Numbered from the stretch's first letter, positions 20,530-31,890 are shown. The stretch is DNA of 64,000 bases from Odobenus rosmarus divergens (GCF_000321225.1 NW_004451515.1:362457-426456); one strand, 5' to 3'. Numbers and translations are program-made. Notes: generated by a model from the letters alone, not told the origin.

Positions 20530-23500
20530 GACTAGTGAAATCAGTCAAGCAGAAAGGTCCAGAAAGATCAGTCTCATCAGCATGAGTATGAAGTATAGGG
20601 GCCTGAGGAAGGGAGAGCGTGATGTGTTCCAAGACCTGCACGTAGTTAAATGTGATGGGAGTGGGGAACAAAATATGAAATCATTACTTCCCTCCTGCTC
20701 TGCACTTGTTACCCCGTAACGTTGGCAGGTTTCATCTGTTGCCACTAAAGCAGAAATGTATATGATTTCCACCAGTATGATCAAGAGAGTAATGCCAGTT
20801 GCTGATTCGGGTAGCTTGACAGCTGCTGACCAAGGGGTTCTAACTATAATGTTTCTGTCCTGTACAAAAGTAGCTACTTTATAAAGGGATTTTTATATGA
20901 CAGAGGTTCTAGGTAGGAAAAAATGGACTCAAAAAATCTGGACTCTGGAATAAAAAAAGTATGTGTTCATAATGCCACACGCTGGTATCAATAGTAACAT
21001 GGCTGTAGAAGCTGGATTCCCTGTATATCTGAATTTATCTTAAAAACAAAGCCAGTTAGTGCTGAGCTAACCATGAACACTAAAAATCAATCTGATTGAT
21101 GAGGATTGTTTTGATCCAGAGCAGAGTAAACCAGGAAATGCAAAGGATTGCCACACGCACACTCCTTCCAGCGAGGCTCTTCGCGCAAATAGAACAACCC
21201 TTTCCTTCATCAAACCCCTGCACAGTCAGAGGATATGTTTTTCTTTCTGCTTTTGTCCTCTTACCACAGTGGAATTTGTATGTCCTTTACAGTACTTTAT
21301 GTTTGGTAAGGGGGTTATAAGTCATGTCTTACATTTCTATTGTATCTTCAGAATATCTGCCAAAAGAAAAAAAAAAAACCAGGGTAAAAGGGTAAACCTG
21401 TGAAAGAAGCAAAACATAGACAATAACCTGAAACAGAAATGAAAAAGATAATTTACCACTTACTATCCCATTCAGAATCTGCATATTTAATTAAAGGATA
21501 TATTTTCTTCAAATTTCTAAAGAGCCTGCTTACTCTTCAGCCTAAATGTCTTGGGTTAGTTTATGACAGAGAAAATTGATTGGATTGAAATGTATATCTT
21601 TCCCCCATATAATAACATACCTAATTCTGTACTCATAAATGGTAAAGTCTCCACGATTTCTTTATTACAGATTTTATTCCCATTTATGAGTTCCATGTTA
21701 AACTGTTAAATCAACAGAATCATCACCTTAGCCTTAAATTAGCATAGCACATCATTAGAGAAAGCAGTGCTATACATTTAATTGCTGTTTTTAAAAGTTA
21801 TGTCATGTTGTCATGCCCTACCTTTGTGTTCATATGTTACCATGTTTAATTTATAAGGAGTTTGTTTAATTTACAACAAGCTTCTGGGCTGCTTCCTGTG
21901 GGTCATTCGCTCCTGAAAGCCCAACTATTTGGGAATCACTGTGGCTACTGCTCTGCGAATATTTGGAATGTAGTAAAACTAAAGCGAGATCGGATAAGAG
22001 GACACATGTTAGAGAATTGGAAAGATAGAAAAACAGTGCAGCATGAAACATCAAACCACATTTTAGGGCACTTTTACTGTATTTCCATAAATACACGCGG
22101 GCATTATGTTGCAAATACTTGAAACTGTTTGTTTTCATTTTTTGGCCTGATTTTTTAGCATTGAAGAAACCATGTCTAATGATCTTGAGTATTCTTAAAG
22201 AAAAAGAAATTATATTTTCCCTAATGGGTTGCATGTGTGAGTTCTCTCTGGCAGAAGCACTCTAATTAGTGCGTCGTGTCTCACAGAAGGAATGATCTGC
22301 CTTAAAGATGCAGGGGCCACATCTGACTGCCGGAGCTGAGTGCAGAACATTGTGATTTTTTTCAGAGATAAACACCATCTCTTTTCACTTATTCATTCCC
22401 TCTCCCTCCTGCTTCTTTGGCTCAAGCAGAAGCAGCAAAGGACAGCTGAGTACAGTTTTCTCCCTTCCTCATCCAGCAAACCATGGAGAAAGATCTTGGC
22501 TCCCTGACATTAATAACTTTGCTTCAGCTCTACTTGGAACTATTTGGACGGCTTTTCAAAAATGAGAAAGGTACAATAAAAGAGGCCCAAGCTTCCTGTT
22601 TTACTCATAAAGCAGCAGATTCAGCAAAGGCTCGCTCTCCTCCGGGAATGACCATATCCTTCCCTAGAGACCCGAGATTGTACAATATCATTTCTTTGCA
22701 CAACTTTCATTGAAACTATTAAAAGATGATCAGCTTGAGTAGGCGTAGTGGCAGACAATACGAAGCTTTTCGGTCTTGCTACTAAGTAAGAGTAATGGTA
22801 GTGTAAATGCTTGGCCGCCTCTGAGACAGAAATGTCCCTGTTCAGAGGAAGGGGGGAAAGCCTAACGGCTGTCCCTGAACCAAAATAGAAAAAAAAAAAA
22901 AAATGTGAACACCTATCTACCAGGCGTGTATAATGCATGAGTGTATCTGTTACGTGTCTGCATTACACACACATGCTCACAAAACCATGCACACGCCACC
23001 TCTTTCATAGTAGCCTTGGCAGTATATTAACTTTTGATTCCCTGCTATATTCAAGAAACTGGAATTGACCAGGGGTCAAATACTGCGCATTTCATGTCAG
23101 TCCCTGTGACTGCACAGCAAGAGTAGTGTGGCAAGATAGAAACAGACCACTCTGTGAATGAAGATGACCGTTTCATTAGGAGAGCAAAATCAGAAAAACC
23201 GTGCCTTCTGATTCTGGTTTGCATTAGTTTGCATTTGTTTCTGGGTGCACTAGAGACAGGATGTCTGCTACCCCTTATCTGTTACAGTGCAGGCCAGAAA
23301 GCCAGGGAGATGAGAAACTGCTGCCTCAGTAGAAGCATCTGCCAATCAAAGGCGGCCAGCCCGAGAGATGGATCTCAAGCCCATCAGCACCTCCTCCATA
23401 GCCAAGACCTGGGTGGAGGGGGGCAGAGTTAAGTGCGCAGTGCTCTGTGACCCTCTCTAGAAAGCGCAACGTGCTTACGTACAGTTCCGTGTGATGGAAT

Positions 23501-23846
23501 TTCTTTCTCTCCAGAAGGATCCTGACAAGCTTTGAAATCAGAAAACGTGGTCTCCTCATTGGAGTCTGTCTGGTGTTGGAGAACCAAGAAACTGCAAATT
23601 GCAGAACTGAATGGAAAAGAATGAACTCTCCGGTGGCATCCATTCTCACAGGGACCCCATCGAGAACATATATTGTGCTTCCTCCTTTTTGTTTTTATCT
23701 ATTAGATAAGGAAATACTATGTTTTATCTCAAGGGGTTTTCTTGGAACTTCAGGCATAGAGCTAATCCTGTTTCATGAGATAGACTTTCGCGTATTTGAA
23801 GACAGCTATCGTGTTTCCGGATTCTGTTAGAAAATTTTTAGAAGGT
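20530..23846. other. Long unique stretch, no gene confirmed
   Basis: Contains a 12-bp inverted repeat (21631-21642 and 21680-21691) and a 76-codon plus frame at 22483-22713 whose ATG has a good Kozak context ('aaaccatgg') and whose N-terminus, MEKDLGSLTLITLLQLYLEL, is hydrophobic. I do not recognise it and coding status is unproven. The 122-codon minus frame at 21866-22234 has no domain. Confidence 0.4.
21631..21691. repeat. 12-bp inverted repeat
   Basis: 'actcataaatgg' (21631-21642) and its exact reverse complement 'ccatttatgagt' (21680-21691) are separated by 37 bases. It could be a stem or the ends of a tiny non-autonomous element; no flanking TSD is evident. Confidence 0.7.
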
Positions 23847-24075
23847 AAAAGAATTATCTAGGGGCGCCTGGGTGGCTCAGTCGTTAAGCGTCTGCCTTCG
23901 GCTCAGGTCATGATCCCAGGGTCCTGGGATCGAGCCCCGCATCGGGCTCCCTGCTCGGCAGGAAGCCTGCTTCTCCCTCTCCCACTCCCCCTGCTTGTGT
24001 TCCCTCTCTCGCTCTGTCTCTCTCTGTCAAATCAATAAATAAAATCTTTAAAAAAAAAAAAAAAAGAATTATCTA
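23847..24075 (+). mobile_element. Young can-SINE with 14-bp TSD
   Basis: TSD 'aaaagaattatcta' is exact at 23847-23860 and 24062-24075. The body 23861-24061 starts 'ggggcgcctgggtggctcag', contains 'gatcgagccccgcatcggg', CT-rich blocks and an A-rich tail. It is the least mutated can-SINE in the window, lacking just one G in 'cagtcggttaag'. It carries tRNA-like A and B box remnants and is probably a recent insertion. Confidence 0.98.
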
Positions 24076-24102
24076 AATGATAAGTTTCTATTTATCTGTT
24101 AT

Positions 24103-24278
24103 ATGAATAATATTCCCAGCTAAATACATCACCAACACTATGAATTTGCTTTTCTAAATGAATAAATTTGTAGCCTCGATAGTTGGACTTCAGGTCATAC
24201 ATCTGGTTGAAGGTTAGCTCACAAAGACAAATATGTAAGAAGTAGCAAGAGCCACCCAGGCGCCCCATGAATAATATT
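24103..24278. repeat. Mosaic templated insertion flanked by 12-bp duplication
   Basis: The target duplication 'atgaataatatt' is at 24103-24114 and 24267-24278. The 152-bp insert 24115-24266 has three parts. Segment A, 24115-24208, equals 28722-28815 with one mismatch (24119 g versus 28726 a). Segment B, 24209-24247, is identical to 25774-25812. Segment C, 24249-24266, equals the antisense can-SINE end found at 25069-25086; it could equally be an inverted copy of the SINE head at 23861-23878. There is one extra base (24248) between B and C. The insert has no poly-A, no long microhomology and is not itself a known repeat. The donor order on the chromosome (C, B, A) is the reverse of the order in the insert. 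Confidence 0.93.
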
Positions 24279-24814
24279 TTTAAATCACATTTTAGATATA
24301 TTTAAAATGCTTGCATTTCTGCTTCAGTGCATTCTTGGTCACGAGCAGGGACTGGAACACAGCACCAAGAGAGTCCAGCAGAAGCTGATCAGAGCTGGGT
24401 CCACAGAGGCATAAGGAAAAGAAAGGACTGTGGCTGGAGGAAGCAGCAAATGGGGACAGGGAGAGAGGAACCTCCACAGAGGGAGGCCATTCAGCAACGT
24501 TGACCCCACTAAGCTGTCCCACTCCAGAACTAAGTCCAACAGAGGAACAGACTGATTCACGGTGTCTACTGCTCAGTATTAGTTTTTCCTGATTCACTGA
24601 TTGCTTCTTTTCGAAGTAGGTAAAGGATCATTCTGTCTACTGTGACAAGAATGTCTTACAAACCAGAATAGAAGCAAGAAGACCAGTCAGGTGATTGCAA
24701 GAGTCCACAGAGAGATGATGGTGTGGTGTATTTTGCTTTGGGGAAAATTGATTTCAGCCAGTTCTTTTTTGCCTGTTACCACCATCCCTGTATTCATTTT
24801 TATTCCACTCAGTG

Positions 24815-24837
24815 CGGGGGGGGCGGGGGGCGGGGGA
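24815..24837 (+). repeat. G-run block, possible G-quadruplex
   Basis: Runs of 8, 6 and 5 G separated by single C bases, just before the can-SINE target site and about 550 bp from the mosaic insertion. Quadruplex potential is inferred from the pattern. Confidence 0.55.
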
Positions 24838-24849
24838 GCACCTCTGTTT

Positions 24850-25104
24850 TACCTTCGTAATTTGTTCTTTTTTTTTTTTAAGATTTATTTATTTACTTGG
24901 AGAGAGAGAGAGCCCAAGTGTGGGGGGGGGGCAGAAAGAGAGGGAGAGAGAGAGAGAGAGAATCCCCAGCAGACTCTGCACTGAGCACAGAGCCTGATGC
25001 AGGGCTCGATCTCATGACCCTGAGATCATGACCTGAGCCCAAATCAAGAGTTGGACATTCAACCAACTGAGCCACCCAGGCGCCCCACCTTTGTAATTTG
25101 TTCT
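24850..25104 (-). mobile_element. can-SINE, antisense, with 18-bp TSD
   Basis: TSD 'acctt(c/t)gtaatttgttct' lies at 24851-24868 and 25087-25104 with one difference. The body 24869-25086 reads poly-T, 'aagatttatttatttacttg', an expanded GA block with a G-run, 'gggctcgatctcatgacc' and 'gagccacccaggcgcccc'. Its last 18 bases are the possible source of segment C in the 24115-24266 insertion. Confidence 0.96.
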
Positions 25105-25159
25105 ATGTGCATTTCCAAGACCCAAACATAATACAACTATTCATTTGTCTAAAATACTG

Positions 25160-25262
25160 CAAGCCATTACGGTGATGTCCATGTCTTGTTCATATTTCTG
25201 TCTCCAGTGCACAGCCCAATGTTAGGTAGCATATATTTATTACATGCATACATTTATTGAGT
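25160..25262 (+). mobile_element. L2 3' end fragment
   Basis: 'catgtcttgttcatatttct', 'gtctccagtgcacagccc' and 'atacatttattgagtg' follow the L2 3' terminal order. Heavily diverged. Confidence 0.55.
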
Positions 25263-25334
25263 GCATGTTTCCTATGATGATAGTAGAGCTTCCCAAGGGG
25301 ATCAGTGATTCCAAGGCCAGGATGATACACAGCT

Positions 25335-25535
25335 TGAGAACATGGGCTCTGGAGCAACCACCTAAGTTCACATCATGACTGCACTGCTTAGTAGTTACAT
25401 GACCCTGCGCAAATTACACAGCCTTCCTAATAGCACCCACCTCATAGATTGTTGTAAGAATCGAAAGTGTTAATACACATAAAGTGTTTAGAATAGTGCC
25501 CGGCACAGACTCAATACCGTATGTTAGCCTTTATA
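25335..25535 (+). mobile_element. MIR element
   Basis: 'acatgggctctggagcaacc', 'gactgcactgcttagtagtt', 'cacctcatagattgttgtaa', and 'gaatagtgcccggcacag' in sense MIR order; nearly full length. Confidence 0.8.
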
Positions 25536-25773
25536 ATTATCATAAAGAAACAAAACCTTATTTCTCTTAATCTCCAGAAGAACAAGGCAGTCATTAGGCA
25601 AAATGCTTTCTACAGCCACTAGGACATCATTTAGAAATGCATTGATTTGAAAGGTTCAGTTTATAATTGTTTTGAACCAGGTGGTAGAATGGAACCTCCT
25701 GAAGACAAAGTGTGAAAGCAAATTGTTGCATCGTCAGATACTGCTTTAATACATCTTCCTTCTGCCCTTGCTG

Positions 25774-25812
25774 GAAGGTTAGCTCACAAAGACAAATATG
25801 TAAGAAGTAGCA
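25774..25812. repeat. Donor B of the mosaic insertion (39 bp)
   Basis: Identical over 39 bases to 24209-24247, starting 'gaaggttagctcacaaag' and ending 'gtaagaagtagca'. The flanks differ immediately on both sides of the match. Confidence 0.97.
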
Positions 25813-28719
25813 TTCATTTTATGCAAATTCACTGCTGATTTTATGGGGAGAACAAGACTATTCGTGTGCTGATGGTCTTTTTGTTAAAAAAAAAAACACT
25901 AAAAGGTACAAAATACAGAGAATTTACCATAACTATTGTACTATGAAAATAGTCTGTTCTCCAAAGTGAAGAATGGGCAAATAGAGCATAAATTTTTTAG
26001 ACGTTGTCACTGCCTTCTAATGCCTGTGACTACCCTCTCTTGTGTGTGTGGGGGGGGCGCTGGAAGGGGAGTAGGGAAAGGAAGCAGAGGTATGGGAGAA
26101 GAGATAGCTCCTTCTCCACTCAGTTTTCCAAAGGATGAAATCCTTCAGTGGCCCTACAATCAGAAGTTAACTAAAAATGTAAAACTGAAGACTTACTGAA
26201 ATTTGCCCTTAACCATTTTTAGGTAGGTGCCACATTAAATGTTCACAGCTCCATGGCGGAGCTTTTCAGTATAGTTAATGAAGTTTGGCAAGGTCTGAGC
26301 CTGTCACAGCCTTGCGCAGTGCATAATTAGGGGAAAAATAGAAAAGTGGAATTAGTTGAAAGGTGGAAGAAAGCAAAATGGAAAAGGTGACTAGAGTGGG
26401 GATTTTGTCTAGTGTCACCAATAATGACTTGTTCTTAGGTGCCCGTTTTCCTAATTCTGGCATAAATATTTTTAAGTACATGATTCTGAGCCTCTTCCTT
26501 CCTTACTAGAATATAATAAAAATTAGCAGCACAAGTCTTTTAAGTTTCCCAAAACTGGAAAATGGAAGATATGGTATCATTACCATGAATTGGTCTTCGA
26601 ATGTCTGAGGATGCTAGATTTTCCATTTCCTTTGGCACTCAAATTGATAGGAAATACCTTTGGGGCCCCTCTTCTTTAAACAAGGAGTCAATCTTCATCC
26701 CTTTGGCAGGGTTAAGTTCCTGGGGAAGGCCTGACAAGTCAAAATGATGTGAGTCAGTTTTGGATTTTCCCATAGAAACTGTGTTAAGGAGTTTATATTT
26801 GTGACCAAGGGTTTGATGCCCCCAGCTTTTTATAGAAATAACTCCAGATACCAAGATTTCATCAATGAAATCAATAAAAGAAGGTACTCTAGTGTTTCAT
26901 AACTTAAGACACATTCATGTATTTTTACTGTAAGGCCATAGTTAACCCTATGGGATCTTCTTAAAAAATTTTTTCTCTCACATTTTTATTTTAAGAAACT
27001 AGAAGGCAACAGTGTGTCTACATTAGTATGGAAATGTAAAAGGCTGTTTGTGGAACATTTTGACACATTTTTTCGAGGAGATGTAGGGCCACTCAGTGAT
27101 GGCTCTTTGATAAAGAAACCACACTTTTTCTCATTGCTAATTCCACTAGCCAACACAAGCTTTAGAGAATGAGTATTTTGGTGGATCAGTTTGAGGTTGG
27201 ATTCCTTTCCTCGTAATTACCTTATAAGTCTATCTGTGCTGCCGGCCATAACTGCATTGGTTACCAACCCAAGCGTGCTCATTGCTGTGGGTCACATCTG
27301 TGTCTTTCCAAGACTATCTGTTTACCATTGAAAAAGAAATCTTTTGTATACCCACGTTCTATTCATTCCACCAGTTTGGAAAACTCTTTTTATTCCTTCC
27401 ATACTGGTGTGGCTTTATCCTACTCCTGTATTTAGGTAAATTTTGTATACTAATAGTTCAAGAAATATACCTAAAAAGCCTCATGGAAAGGTATTATTCA
27501 AAATTATTGAAACCATTCCAGTGAGGAAAGCTAAAAGCTATTCACTTTCTCCGGTCTCTACACATGAAAAGTTCCTCAAGTTCTTAATGCTTATGTCTAG
27601 AATTCCATCCTATGGACTAAATTCAGTGTCCATGTGCACCATCTCTCAGTGGTTACAGACTCATTACATCTTGAGCTCTCAGAAAAGAGAAGACTTAATC
27701 TATGAGTGTGATGCCTGCACTGGCAAATCTTGAACATAATCTAAATCTGTGCTTCTAGATGAATCAGGAGCTTCTCATAAATATAAATGTGACTATGCAG
27801 GAGGTGACTGCGAGCCATGATAAGCGGTGGTCTCAAAACATCTATATGTGTTTTGTACATACACAAACACAGATACACGTAGATATATACATACATATGT
27901 ACATATCATATAAACTATCACAAAGGAAGCCCAACTTCCCCAGACTCTGACTGACAAAGAGCAAAATAATTGAAAAAAAAAAGAGTTCAGCATTTCAGTC
28001 ATAAATTTCCAAGACTCATTTCTGTTTGAGAGTGTTTTTGTCTTGCTAACCACAGAGAACAGTTGGAGCAAGTGGGTCATTTTATTTTGATTGTTTCTCC
28101 GGCACTGGCCCTGAAGGACAGACTTGATGATCTAATAGGCCTTTTCCATCCTCAATATCTATAATTTTGGCTATTCTGTGGCAGCTTCTTATTGCTTTAA
28201 ATAAGCCATCTTAATTCAAAAAACATACATCTGGATTTGACCTGCCTAATATATGTCAAGAAGTGTGTGTCCCTTCAAAGGCCCCCCAGGGAATCATTAA
28301 GAGACTCAAGAACCTGAAAGGAAGCAGGAAAAAAGAGTGTGGAGACTATGAGTCCATTTTTTGTTTATTTGATTTAAGTTTTTATTTTTCAATCATGAGA
28401 TCATCCCTTAGGACTCTTTAAATCTTGTTTAGTTTTGTTTCATTAAAATCTAATCTGAACATTAGTACCTTCTTTCAGAGTTTTTGCAACTTGTTGATTC
28501 GGTTTCTTGGAAGTCATCTTACCATTAACTAGCATTTTTGTCTCTCAGAATTTGGTCATCGTGTCTGACCAATTCTTGGCCTCAGGACCATTTTACAACT
28601 ACGCAGACTTGAATATCTAAAGAGGAAGTGGTGTCTATGCATTGCTCCAAATGTCAGCCAGTGGTGATCCTCACCAGGTGTGTTGGGAGCATGATTACAA
28701 ATATAGAGTAACTGGCTTC

Positions 28720-28815
28720 TTCCCAACTAAATACATCACCAACACTATGAATTTGCTTTTCTAAATGAATAAATTTGTAGCCTCGATAGTTGGACTTCAG
28801 GTCATACATCTGGTT
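28720..28815. repeat. Donor A of the mosaic insertion (about 94 bp)
   Basis: Bases 28727-28815 are identical to 24120-24208 (89 of 89). The match extends left across one mismatch to 28720 ('ttccca'). Sequence on either side is unrelated. It resembles no repeat family known to me, so an independent repeat insertion at both sites is unlikely. Confidence 0.97.
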
Positions 28816-29184
28816 CATCTGCTGGAATTGCTGTCTTTTATTTTTCCTGCACAGTGATTTTCATCTAATATGTAGGTCTTAAAAGCTGTTGTCAGTTAAT
28901 ATTTTCTCCTGCACACATTTCGTGACTTCCTGAGATTATTCTTCCAGACAGGAAGAATCTAGGATTGTGTTTATGTTTATGCTTATTGTCTGTCTGCCTC
29001 TGTACTCTTCCAAGAATCATTCAGCCTCAATACTGAATTTCTGTTTCTGACCCTTTTTCTGGGTCCTTACCATTATAAGCAGATCAAACCAGGATGGAAA
29101 TTGGGGTTCATGCGGAGTGCTAATCTCTCCAGCTCTCCTCTATAGAAGGGTCATATACATTGCCACAAGAATATAGGATTTTGC

Positions 29185-29240
29185 GTATTTATTCATTCAA
29201 CAAATAATTGTTGACCACATATTATCTTCCAGGAACGTCA
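29185..29240 (-). mobile_element. L2 end fragment, antisense
   Basis: 'tttattcattcaacaaataa' followed by 'ttgaccacatattatcttcc' matches the antisense end of L2. Short. Confidence 0.5.
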
Positions 29241-29394
29241 CTGAATGGCATTAATCTGGTTCCGTATAGGGTACCTAGTGCTTCAGCTAGAGTTTAGCCT
29301 TTAATATCACATTTGAATTGAAAGCGTCACAAGGTAACAAGAAAACCATCTCTCACCTCTGTTCTTCTTCAGAGGAGAGTTGGGTAGAAAGGAG

Positions 29395-29590
29395 TGGAAA
29401 GTGCACTGGGTGTTAGATGTTCTGGTTCCTCATCCGGCCTCTGTCACTGAATTCTGGGAGATGTCGACAAGTCATTTAACCTCCCTGCGCCACATTTTTC
29501 TCCTCTAAAATGGGCATAGTAATCCCACCTGCTTTCCAGAACTATGGTGAGGTTCACATGAGATAGTGCTTATAGAAGTACCTTGTCAAC
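29395..29590 (+). mobile_element. MIR element
   Basis: 'gtggaaagtgcactgggtg', 'ggcctctgtcactgaattc', 'caagtcatttaacctccctg', and 'ctctaaaatgggcatagtaa' follow the MIR sense consensus. Confidence 0.75.
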
Positions 29591-29914
29591 CATAAACCAC
29601 CGTGCAAACATGCACACAAAATACATTGTTACTGATGTCAACCAACTGAAGCTAAATGATGAAGATAAATCAAGGGAAATGTCTCACCAGCAAGCAGTTT
29701 GGACTTCTTTAATATCTACCAGTCTCTGATAGGAAAGGTTCACATATAAGCTGGCTGACCAGAAAGCCCTGAGTCCAGTTGCAGGAACCCACACAGCACA
29801 TGTACACAGAACAGAACTGTAATATGTTTCCTATCACAAGGGTGAAGGCAGTGGGGAATTAAAACTCAGAATAAACCTGAAAAACAAATGAGGGCTTGAT
29901 TTTTTCCCCTACAT

Positions 29915-30067
29915 CAGTGCTCCTCCATTCTGACCTAACACTGGGATAGATGCCTAGTCCCCACTTTCAGAAATTAATTACCTGAGGGTGCCATCTGGGT
30001 CTCAGGATTTTTTAAGATTCCCAGGTACTTCTAATGGACAGTCAGCCAATGTTGGGAAAAATCACTG
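29915..30067. mobile_element. MER5A-like hAT-Charlie DNA transposon
   Basis: It starts 'cagtgctcctccattctgac', contains 'gatgcctagtccccactttc', 'gtctcaggattttttaag', 'ttcccaggtacttctaatg', and ends 'aaaaatcactg', giving the short diverged terminal inverted repeats of MER5A. Non-autonomous, no coding capacity. Confidence 0.75.
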
Positions 30068-30086
30068 TGCTAGAAAGATCAAAAAA

Positions 30087-30275
30087 GGGGCGCCTGGGTG
30101 GCTCAAGTCAGTTAAGCATCTACCTTCAGCTCAGGTCTTGATCTTGATCAAGCCCTGCATCGGGCTCCCTGCTCAGTGGGGAGTCTGCTTCTCCCCATGC
30201 CCCTTCCCCCTGCTCATGCTCTCTCTCACTCGCATGCGCTCTCTCTCTCAAATAAATAAAATCTTAAAAAAAAAA
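30087..30275 (+). mobile_element. can-SINE with internal rearrangement
   Basis: The head 'ggggcgcctgggtggctcaa' is near consensus. The stretch that should hold 'atgatcccagggtcctggg' is replaced by 'cttgatcttgatcaagccc', a small deletion plus duplication of 'cttgat'. CT-rich block and A-rich tail are normal. A 133-codon frame at 29988-30389 crosses it by chance. Confidence 0.92.
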
Positions 30276-31659
30276 GACCTCCAAAAGTCTTTTTATAAAG
30301 ATAGAATTTATGGACACAAAGAGATAACTGGCAACAGTAGGAGAATGTATGTGTGTCATGAATGTAGAGAAAATTGGTGGCACCCATAGGCCTCCAGTAG
30401 TCTTACAGTAGCTTGGGCTGACATCTCACCAGGTGAAAAAGAAAAGCAGAAGAAAAGACAGAGGGAGTTACAAAAATCTTCTTATAACTGTTAGAGTTTA
30501 CATTTGAAAATGACTTTCCACCCAGTAATCTGATAGCTGTAGAGTGAGTCAAGTGGCAATGGGTATACATAAACATGAGCATTAAGTGTTATTTTCACAA
30601 TTCTTGTTCCCTATAGTAAATATTTATGTAACGGCTAATCTGAGTTGTTATAACTAATCATGGCTGGTTCCCTTTAATGTGCAGACACTTTGATTGTGAC
30701 CAGACTTGTAGTCTCAGGTCATTTACAGAAATGCCCAAAAAAAACCTTTCCGCAAGAAAGACAGTGGCATTTTTATGCTTAGCAAAATAGCTGTATCAGC
30801 AATTGGAAAAGTATATAGTACTTAGCACAGTCCCAAAATAAAATGCAAGAAACGAAGTATTAACCTTTCATTGTGGTGCTGAGGGTCCAGTTGCCAGAGC
30901 ATTGTCCTGATTTATGCACAAGGGTTCAATCCGATCCTTAATGTCAGTTACCAAGAAAAAGTCACATTTTATGTGTTTTCAAGTTCTGTTTTTAAACACA
31001 GAAAAAAAAAAACTGTAATGCTAAAAACTCCATTCCTGATGTGGAAAGTTATTCTTTACTCTTCAAAAAATATTTTCAATTGGGAAAAAGACAAAAATGT
31101 TCAGAAAGTTCAGGCCTCCCATGTTCTCTCCAAAGACTCTTCTCAGTTTCCCTGCAATATACACGTCTGTCTCTGTCTTACCTCCTTTCCCCACATTTTC
31201 CCTTCTAAAAGCTCTCTTTGTTTCTTTGATCGTCTGCTCCACATGGTTTAGTGAAGGGCTCCGAAGTTCCTCCACAAGGCTTTCTGGTGTCTGTACTACT
31301 GTCAAGCTTCTTGTCGCTATCTCTGTGGCTAACTTGTTGGAATATCTAGAAGTCCAGCCCTTGAAGAGATGAGTGAACCCCGCCACTTCTGTCCTTAATG
31401 AGACCTTTGCATTAAGTTGAAGAGAAGTTCATGATTGTCAAATTTTCTACAGTTATAGTGCAGAAGAGGAGCAACGTCGGAAAGCAAGTGAATGAAAGGC
31501 ACCAAGGGTCAGAGATGGTCCCAGAACAATTTTCAAAGCCTGCTACTGCATGCACTCTTATCAAAGGACAGGTCTCCAGAATTAGATTGCAGGCATTGAC
31601 AGGCAAATCCCACTTCCCATCTTTTTACTGATTGCTAGTCATTTGCAGTGATGGCATAT
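30276..31659. other. Unique sequence, no gene
   Basis: Two overlapping opposite-strand frames around 30973-31386 (92-107 codons) have no recognisable domain; they shadow each other and are not supported as genes. Confidence 0.4.
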
Positions 31660-31800
31660 GACAGGATGGCTTGCATCCACTACATCCTGAGTCCCTGGAG
31701 ATGCTGTTGCATGCCTCAGGGATCTGTCTTCCTGTCTTCCTGTGGTTCCTCATCCAATGCCTGGCACATAGTGGGCATTCAGTACATGTCTGACGAATTG
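31660..31800 (+). mobile_element. L2 3' end fragment
   Basis: 'tgcctggcacatagtgggca' with 'ttcagtacatgtctgacgaa' is the conserved L2 3' terminus; the preceding 80 bases match it weakly. Confidence 0.65.
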
Positions 31801-31890
31801 ATTTTATAGATATATACACTTTTAACTTTGGTTTTAACAGAATCTTCCTAGCCATATAGTTTTTCTATTCAACTGGGTCTTTCTAATAAA

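Larger units (their letters stand above)
25536..29184. other. Long unique stretch, no gene; holds two donor segments
   Basis: No exon is supported. The donors of the mosaic insertion lie here (25774-25812 and 28722-28815). A G-run is at 26050-26057, a TATG/TACA-rich simple stretch at 27855-27910. Both donors lie in minus-strand stop-free stretches of about 60 codons without a recognisable product, which is not evidence of coding. Confidence 0.4.

Noticed and set aside
23861..24061. Functional tRNA gene
   Set aside because: The tRNA-Lys-like head belongs to a can-SINE with a CT-rich body, A-rich tail and TSD; no complete tRNA cloverleaf was seen.
24103..24278. Mosaic insertion as a spliced retrocopy (segments A and B as exons)
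   Set aside because: The segments are in reversed order relative to the genome on both strands, no poly-A tail is present, the boundaries lack a TT/AAAA-type site, and one part is a bare SINE tip.
29988..30389. 133-codon ORF as a gene
   Set aside because: The frame runs through part of a MER5A element and a complete can-SINE.
31063..31386. Opposite-strand 91-107 codon ORF pair as a gene
   Set aside because: The frames mirror each other, have no domain and no splice support.
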